Assembly: GCA_017466455.1 (NCBI GenBank)
Contig: JAFTUD010000030.1
Location: 1-10,310 of the forward strand
DNA from: Clostridia bacterium
GTDB lineage: Bacteria; Bacillota_A; Clostridia; Oscillospirales; CAG-272
Reading direction: 5' to 3'
Length of the DNA stretch: 10,310 nt
Shown here one piece after another: positions 6,319 to 10,310 of this stretch; position 1 is the first letter of the stretch; every line of letters starts with the position of its first letter. The notes under the pieces were generated by a model. That model searched no databases. It saw only the letters and a list, made by a program, of their open reading frames with translations, and was not told the DNA's origin. Both the position numbers and the translations under genes were made by a program.

Positions 6319-8013
6319 TTATCGCCATATAAATATTTCGCCATCCGGTCCATAGTGCCAGTAGACATCAGTCACGCTCGGTTGCTCCTCGCTATACCAA
6401 TATGTATCGCAGTATGTTGCGTTCCATTCGGGGTCCCAGCTGCTTGGCAGGCTCTGCGCCTCGCAGAAAATCTCAAGCTTATCGCAATCGTAAAACGCGC
6501 TATATCCGATTGAGGTCACGCTTTTCGGTATTATTATTTTTCTAAGCTCTATGCAGCCCTCAAACACGCTATCTCCGATTGATATCAGGGTGCTTGACAG
6601 TGTTACGCGCTCAAGCGAGGTGCAGTGATAAAACGCCTCATCCTCTATTGTAGTCACGCTATTTGGGAGCTTTATCTCAACGAGTGAGGTACAATCGTTA
6701 AATGCGCCATCTCCTATGGTGGTAACGCCATTCTCGATTGTTACATTTTCAAGTAGAGTGCATCCCGAAAATGCTAATCCTTCTATTTTCTTAATGCTAC
6801 TCGGGATTGTTATATCAGTGAGCGAGACGCATCCTCTAAATGCGCTATCTCCTATGGTGGTAACGCCATTTTCGATTGTTACATTTTCAAGTAAGATACA
6901 ATCATAAAATGCCAGCGCTCCTATTGATTTAACGCTACTCGGGATTTTTACGCCCTCGAGCAGAATACACTCGCTAAACGCGCTCTGTCCTATCGTGGTA
7001 ACGCCCTCGGGGATTTCAAGTGTCGCGCCTGCCCTTGCGCTTGGATAGCGCAAAAGTGTCTTTTGGTCCTTGGTATACAATACGCCATCTACCGACTTAT
7101 ACGCGGTATTTTTTTCACCAACCGTTATGCTTTCAAGCTTAGGGCAATTATGGATAAGCGAATCTCCCGTTGAGGTTATGCTATCCCCGATTGTCAGGCT
7201 TTCAAGCGCGGTGAAATGGTGAAGCGCGCCGTTTTGAATTTTATCTCCCGAGGCTATAACCATTGTTTTTACGGTATCCCTCGGCATAAAAGTAATTGCA
7301 TTTGCAGGAATGGTAGCGTTTTCTATATAGCAGGAGGAGAATACTCCTGTGCCTATTGTGGTTACGCTATTTGCGATTGTTACGCTTTTAAGAGCCCCAC
7401 AGCCGATAAACGCCTGATATCCCAATGTAGTTACGCCATTTGGAATAGTTATCTCCTTAAGAGAGGTGCAAGCCGCAAAGGCATTTGCGCCTATTGTGGT
7501 TACGCTGTCGGGAATTGTTATTTTTTCAAGCAATCTGGCTTCCTTAAACCCGTCATCTCTAATTATTGTCACCGTCTTGCCCTTGTAGGTGCTTGGAATG
7601 ACAATTTCCTTTAGGTAAATAGCATTTCCGATGCTAACGGAATATGTACCGTCATCAAGCGGGAAAAACGCAAGGCCATCAGTGCCATTTTGCTCGGGCT
7701 CTATTTTTCCAACATTTACGGGTGTGTCGGGTGCGTCGGTATAGGTAATCCAAAGATAACCGTCAATTATTTCGGTCTTTAAAATACCTCGTCCGCTTTC
7801 GCCCTGCGGTCCTTGTATACCCTGCTCGCCCTGTGCGCCTTGTTCACCCTGTATACCTTGCTCGCCTTGTATACCCTGTATTCCTTGCTCACCCTTTTCG
7901 CCCTTTTCACCCTGCGGTCCTGCGGTGTCGCCACAGGATGCAAGCAAAAGCACCATTACAAGCGATAAGATGATGCAAATAAGCGATGCGAGCCTTTTGT
8001 TTAAAAATGTCAT
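6319..8013 (-). CDS. BspA-like leucine-rich-repeat lipoprotein with collagen-like stalk (564 aa)
   Basis: The signal peptide ends in LLASC (C27 lipidated). Residues 32-76 are 15 uninterrupted Gly-X-Y triplets rich in GEQ, GIQ and GEK, a collagen-like stalk that probably trimerises. Residues 77-102 are a short beta segment (YLWITYTD), and about 160-515 are BspA/LRR_5 repeats with the pattern L-x-x-I-x-I-P-x-x-V-x-x-I-G-x-x-A-F-x-x-C, about 23 residues each. The tail has the aromatic motif YWHYGPDGE (551-559). BspA-type repeats in other bacteria bind host proteins or other cells, so an adhesin held away from the wall by a triple helix is a reasonable inference. No enzyme domain is visible. An AAGGAG ribosome binding site lies seven bases before the ATG. 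The gene is divergent from the AlbA_2 gene. Confidence 0.93.
   Translation of the reverse strand: MTFLNKRLASLICIILSLVMVLLLASCGDTAGPQGEKGEKGEQGIQGIQGEQGIQGEQGAQGEQGIQGPQGESGRGILKTEIIDGYLWITYTDAPDTPVNVGKIEPEQNGTDGLAFFPLDDGTYSVSIGNAIYLKEIVIPSTYKGKTVTIIRDDGFKEARLLEKITIPDSVTTIGANAFAACTSLKEITIPNGVTTLGYQAFIGCGALKSVTIANSVTTIGTGVFSSCYIENATIPANAITFMPRDTVKTMVIASGDKIQNGALHHFTALESLTIGDSITSTGDSLIHNCPKLESITVGEKNTAYKSVDGVLYTKDQKTLLRYPSARAGATLEIPEGVTTIGQSAFSECILLEGVKIPSSVKSIGALAFYDCILLENVTIENGVTTIGDSAFRGCVSLTDITIPSSIKKIEGLAFSGCTLLENVTIENGVTTIGDGAFNDCTSLVEIKLPNSVTTIEDEAFYHCTSLERVTLSSTLISIGDSVFEGCIELRKIIIPKSVTSIGYSAFYDCDKLEIFCEAQSLPSSWDPEWNATYCDTYWYSEEQPSVTDVYWHYGPDGEIFIWR
6711..6893 (-). repeat. Near-identical leucine-rich-repeat DNA copies
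   Basis: The 45 bases at 6711-6755 recur at 6849-6893, 138 bp away (two 23-codon repeats), with one mismatch; similarity continues a few bases to the left. Both encode [16 protein letters not shown]. Such high DNA identity in otherwise diverged repeats points to recent internal duplication or gene conversion. Confidence 0.85.
7786..7920 (-). repeat. Collagen-like Gly-X-Y coding repeat
   Basis: Fifteen in-frame triplets of nine bases each, with recurring units such as CCTTGTATACC and TTGCTCGCC on the plus strand. Nine-base and longer direct repeats make this stretch prone to changes in copy number that keep the frame and alter stalk length. Confidence 0.9.
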
Positions 8014-8046
8014 TTTGGTTCTCCTTAAATTTAATTTGCTAATTTA

Positions 8047-8075
8047 ATTATAGCACAATATCGCTAAAAAGTGTA
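8047..8075 (-). promoter_or_regulatory. Promoter of the leucine-rich-repeat gene (extended -10)
   Basis: A consensus TATAAT (complement at 8047-8052) is preceded by TGC, giving the extended -10 form TGnTATAAT. The -35, TACACT at 8070-8075, is weak but sits at a 17-bp spacing. The start would be near 8040, next to the ATTAGCAA motif shared with the giant lipoprotein leader. Confidence 0.75.
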
Positions 8076-8189
8076 GATTTTTTTAAAACTTACAAGAATT
8101 TCAGAAGAAATCAGAGAAGAAAAGAAAAACGGTGTTAAGTTGGGTTAACCAAAGGAACAACACTTACAACTAAGAAAAGCATTGAGTTT

Positions 8190-8294
8190 TAGTTGATTTA
8201 ATTACATAATTTTCTTTAAAATTTTAGTTTTTTTGGCATAAATATAGTGATATTTAATATAATAATATTATTACAAGTAAAATTTTAGTTGACT
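8190..8294 (+). repeat. Two TAGTTGAYT sites upstream of the AlbA_2 gene
   Basis: TAGTTGATT (8190-8198) and TAGTTGACT (8286-8294), both preceded by TTT, lie 96 bp apart in the same orientation. The same pair of sites, in the same order, lies just downstream of the gene (9853, 9929). They could be operator sites or duplicated ends of an acquired segment. Confidence 0.55.
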
Positions 8295-8310
8295 GATTTG
8301 TTTAATTTTG

Positions 8311-8339
8311 TTGATTTTAATGTTATTATATGATATAAT
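8311..8339 (+). promoter_or_regulatory. Promoter of the AlbA_2/ATPase gene
   Basis: TTGATT (8311-8316) and a consensus TATAAT (8334-8339) are 17 bp apart, and TGA before the -10 makes it an extended -10. Transcription should start near 8346, about 28 bases before the ATG. A start codon at 8308 would lie upstream of this promoter, which supports the start at 8374. Confidence 0.8.
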
Positions 8340-8373
8340 CGCATTAGATATTAGGACTAATAAGGAGATTTAT

Positions 8374-9837
8374 ATGCCATTTGATAACCGTATAATTGAT
8401 GATATCGTCAACGAAGCAAGAAAAAACCGAAACGAATTACCATATATTGAATTCAAGGTTAACAACTACAAACCCGAAAGTATCGGCGAATATATAAGTG
8501 CGTTGTCAAATACAGCAACACTTTTTAATCAAGACCACGCCCTTATGATTTGGGGAATTGATGACAAAACACATGAAATATTAGGTACGACGTTTTGTCC
8601 CAAAACAGAAAAATATGGAGGGCAAAGTTTAGAATTGTGGCTTGCCACTCATTTGAAGCCACAAATACAATTCTATTTTCATGAAACAGAAATTGAAAGT
8701 AAAAAAGTAATTCTTTTAGAAATCAGCCCCGCTTCCACCGCTCCTGTAAAGTTTAAGGATGTTGCATACATTAGAATAGAATCTAACAAAACTCGATTGA
8801 AAGACTATCCAGATACAGAAAGAGAGCTGTGGGCGATTTTTTCAAAAAAGCCATTTGAAACATTAATTGCAATGGAAAATGTTTCTGCGGACATTGTATT
8901 AAGACTACTCGACTACTCTGCATATTTTGAACTGTTATCTTTAGATTTACCAAGTGACAAAAACGGAATATTAGAGGCCTTATTAAACGATGGGATGATT
9001 TCAAAAAACGAAACAGGAAATTATAACATTACCAACTTGGGTGCTATTTTGTTCGCTAAGAAACTAGCTGAGTTTCCTTCATTAGAAAGAAAAGCTATAA
9101 GAGTTATAAAATACGAAGGAGTTGACAGAATAAGTTCTGCTAGTAAAGAACAGGTAGGAGCAAAAGGATACGCCAATGGTTTCGAGGGGCTAATAGATTA
9201 CATTAACAATCTTTTGCCAACAAATGAAGTTTTAGGAAAGGCTTTGAGAAAAGTCGTTCCGATGTACCCCGAGCTTGCTATTCGTGAACTTGTCGCAAAT
9301 GCTCTTATACATCAAAACTTTTTCACGGTGGGAACGAGCCCGATGATTGAAATCTTTACTGACAGGCTCGAAATAACAAATCCCGGTGTGCCTCTAATAG
9401 ACAAGTCTCGTTTCGTTGACCATCCTCCGATCTCGAGAAACGAAAAGCTTGCTTCTTTTATGAGAAGAATAGGTGTATGTGAGGAACGAGGAAGTGGCTA
9501 TGATAAGGTTGTTTCACAAATAGAACTGTACCAATTACCCGCTCCCGATATAGAATTATATGAAAACCACACACGTGTAACGTTGTTTTCTCACAAAGAA
9601 TACGCAAAGATGAGTAAAAATGACAGATTCAGAGCTTGCTATTGGCATGCATGTTTGAAGCGAGTAAATAGAGATTATATGACAAACTCTTCTTTACGAG
9701 AAAGATTTAAAGTTGATGCAAAAAATAGTTCTATGATATCAAGACTTTTAAATGATGCTTGTGAAAAAGGACTAATAAAAATATCGGACGAATCAACATC
9801 TGATAAAAACAGACGATATCTTCCATTTTGGGCATAA
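8374..9837 (+). CDS. AlbA_2 (Schlafen-type) / HATPase / winged-helix protein (487 aa)
   Basis: The N-terminal domain (about 20-145) matches the AlbA_2 putative DNA-binding fold related to Schlafen: E26-F-K28, the helix GEYISALSNTATL, LMIWGIDD (57-64) and YIRI (132-135). It lacks the GG found before the GV/GI strand in many family members. Residues about 295-405 resemble the histidine-kinase-like ATPase fold: E305-x3-N309 in the ELVANALIH N-box, ITNPG (334-338) and ERGSGYDKV (371-379). The C-terminal part (about 415-487) looks like a winged helix. Family members are annotated as ATP-dependent regulators and some sit in defence loci; the function of this one is unknown. The start at 8374 follows AAGGAG (8362-8367) by six bases and lies after the promoter. 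It is more AT-rich than the lipoprotein genes, which suggests separate acquisition. Confidence 0.92.
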   Translation: MPFDNRIIDDIVNEARKNRNELPYIEFKVNNYKPESIGEYISALSNTATLFNQDHALMIWGIDDKTHEILGTTFCPKTEKYGGQSLELWLATHLKPQIQFYFHETEIESKKVILLEISPASTAPVKFKDVAYIRIESNKTRLKDYPDTERELWAIFSKKPFETLIAMENVSADIVLRLLDYSAYFELLSLDLPSDKNGILEALLNDGMISKNETGNYNITNLGAILFAKKLAEFPSLERKAIRVIKYEGVDRISSASKEQVGAKGYANGFEGLIDYINNLLPTNEVLGKALRKVVPMYPELAIRELVANALIHQNFFTVGTSPMIEIFTDRLEITNPGVPLIDKSRFVDHPPISRNEKLASFMRRIGVCEERGSGYDKVVSQIELYQLPAPDIELYENHTRVTLFSHKEYAKMSKNDRFRACYWHACLKRVNRDYMTNSSLRERFKVDAKNSSMISRLLNDACEKGLIKISDESTSDKNRRYLPFWA

Positions 9838-9839
9838 AC

Positions 9840-9937
9840 TTTACTTGACTCATAGTTGATTAACCGCAGTTAATTTTTCAAAAAAGCCTTTATTTCCTAT
9901 ATTCTATTGATCCTTTTTACTTGACTCATAGTTGACT
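9840..9937 (+). repeat. 20-bp perfect direct repeat with paired TTGA sites
   Basis: TTTACTTGACTCATAGTTGA occurs at 9840-9859 and 9916-9935, a 76-bp step. Each copy contains two TTGA elements 11 bp apart, one helical turn, and ends in a TAGTTGAYT site (9853-9861, 9929-9937). The first copy begins three bases after the stop codon of the AlbA_2 gene. This resembles tandem binding sites for a dimeric regulator, or a short duplication. Confidence 0.8.
9859..9879 (+). terminator. Weak terminator of the AlbA_2 gene
   Basis: ATTAAC (9859-9864) pairs with GTTAAT (9869-9874) around a CGCA loop and is followed by a T-run to 9878. The stem is short and AT-rich, so termination may be incomplete. Confidence 0.45.
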
Positions 9938-10118
9938 AGGAGCGAAACAGACAAACTCTCATATAAAAAGTTAAACTAATCTTTAGATAATTTAAACCAT
10001 ACCAAAAGTTAAAGAACAATAACATTTATCAAGAAGCAATTCAATAGAATTATCGAAATCAACGGAGCGTGGATTTGTATTCTTCGTTTGTTTTGTAGAT
10101 TTTGTGTTTTTTGTATGC

Positions 10119-10124
10119 TATACT
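10119..10124 (+). promoter_or_regulatory. Extended -10 promoter of the XRE gene
   Basis: TATACT is preceded by TGC, the extended -10 form. The -35 at 17 bp (TAGATT, 10096-10101) is poor. The start would be near 10131, about 24 bases before the ATG. Confidence 0.6.
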
Positions 10125-10154
10125 TAAGGTACAAAGCACAAAGGAGATATAATT

Positions 10155-10310
10155 ATGGCTATGACTTTTGGACAAAGGCTTAAGGCTTTTCGTAAAAATG
10201 AAAATTGGACTCAACAGGATTTAGCTGAAATGATAGGTGTCAGCACACAAGCAATTTCCAAGTGGGAAACTGATGCAGGTATGCCTGATATTTCACAAAT
10301 CGTTCCACTA
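10155..10310 (+). CDS. XRE-family HTH transcriptional regulator (5' part, 52 codons)
   Basis: The reading frame runs off the window, so only the N-terminal 52 residues are visible. They form a typical HTH_3/Cro-C1 domain: FGQRLKAFRK, then the helix-turn-helix WTQQDLAEMIGVSTQAISKW (18-37), and a PDI segment before the next helix. This is the common MTFGxxL...SKWE...MPDI type of Clostridia and Bacilli regulators; the C-terminal domain, which would show the signal, is missing. The start at 10155 follows AAGGAG (10141-10146) by eight bases, a better distance than the in-frame ATG at 10161. It may bind the nearby TAGTTGAYT sites, but nothing in the sequence proves this. Confidence 0.9.
   Translation, partial: MAMTFGQRLKAFRKNENWTQQDLAEMIGVSTQAISKWETDAGMPDISQIVPL

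Larger units (their letters stand above)
8014..8373. other. AT-rich divergent intergenic region
   Basis: No supportable gene. It holds the promoters of the leucine-rich-repeat gene (minus) and of the AlbA_2 gene (plus), two TAGTTGAYT sites, a 13-bp direct repeat TAAAATTTTAGTT (8217-8229 and 8278-8290) and a 14-bp palindrome TAATAATATTATTA (8260-8273). A second weak plus-strand promoter candidate is TTGGCA (8233) with TATAAT (8258), but its 19-bp spacer is poor. Confidence 0.75.
9838..10154. other. AT-rich intergenic region before the XRE gene
   Basis: No supportable gene on either strand. It contains a 20-bp direct repeat, a weak terminator-like hairpin, a small AATTC-AATA-GAATT hairpin (10038-10051) and the promoter of the XRE gene. 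Confidence 0.7.

Noticed and set aside
7216..7614. A 132-codon plus-strand frame opposite the leucine-rich-repeat gene.
   Set aside because: Its repeats (AYCGYA-like) are the complement of the leucine-rich-repeat codons, so it is a shadow.
7786..7920. Intergenic minisatellite or CRISPR-like repeat.
   Set aside because: The nine-base periodicity is in frame and encodes Gly-X-Y triplets within a clear lipoprotein.
8308..8373. Upstream ATG at 8308 extending the AlbA_2 protein by 22 residues.
   Set aside because: It lies upstream of the likely promoter (TATAAT at 8334) and lacks a ribosome binding site; 8374 has a good one and begins with the typical family sequence.
8783..9004. A 73-codon minus-strand frame opposite the AlbA_2 gene.
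   Set aside because: It lies inside a conserved coding sequence and has no ribosome binding site or domain.

Overview
The window looks like chromosomal DNA of a Gram-positive, low-to-mid GC anaerobe of the class Clostridia, probably an uncultured gut member. The evidence is AGGAGG-type ribosome binding sites, SigA-type promoters, signal-peptidase-II lipoproteins with Ser/Glu linkers, BspA-type leucine-rich repeats and cysteine-pair surface repeats of a kind common in gut Clostridia. I cannot fix the genus.

Left edge (1-486): a small cysteine-rich protein gene (154-327, +) is followed by an array of CGATAT spacers separating mini-hairpins (354-444) and by a bidirectional terminator (448-484) shared with the convergent gene.

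Centre (487-8013, all minus strand): three lipoprotein genes, each with its own promoter and terminator, so this is a cluster of single-gene units rather than an operon. In transcription order they are a BspA-like leucine-rich-repeat lipoprotein on a collagen-like stalk (6319-8013), a GDSL/SGNH sialate-O-acetylesterase-like lipoprotein (5198-6139), and a 1454-residue lipoprotein with about 85 cysteines (487-4851). The last is built from seven units of a three-part cysteine module, punctuated by two PPC-like beta domains. I infer a surface-exposed set for binding and deacetylating host or dietary glycans; only the esterase has a recognisable activity.

Right part (8014-10310, plus strand): the DNA becomes visibly more AT-rich. 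It carries an AlbA_2 (Schlafen-type) / HATPase / winged-helix regulator-like gene (8374-9837) and the first 52 codons of an XRE-family HTH regulator (from 10155). Four TAGTTGAYT sites flank the AlbA_2 gene, two on each side. This part may be a separately acquired regulatory or defence-associated module.

Most worth following up: the A-B-C cysteine super-repeat of the giant lipoprotein, the 22-bp perfect inverted repeat at 121-142 and 5168-5189 enclosing that gene, the CGATAT hairpin array, and the TAGTTGAYT sites. No tRNA, rRNA, CRISPR array or transposase was seen.
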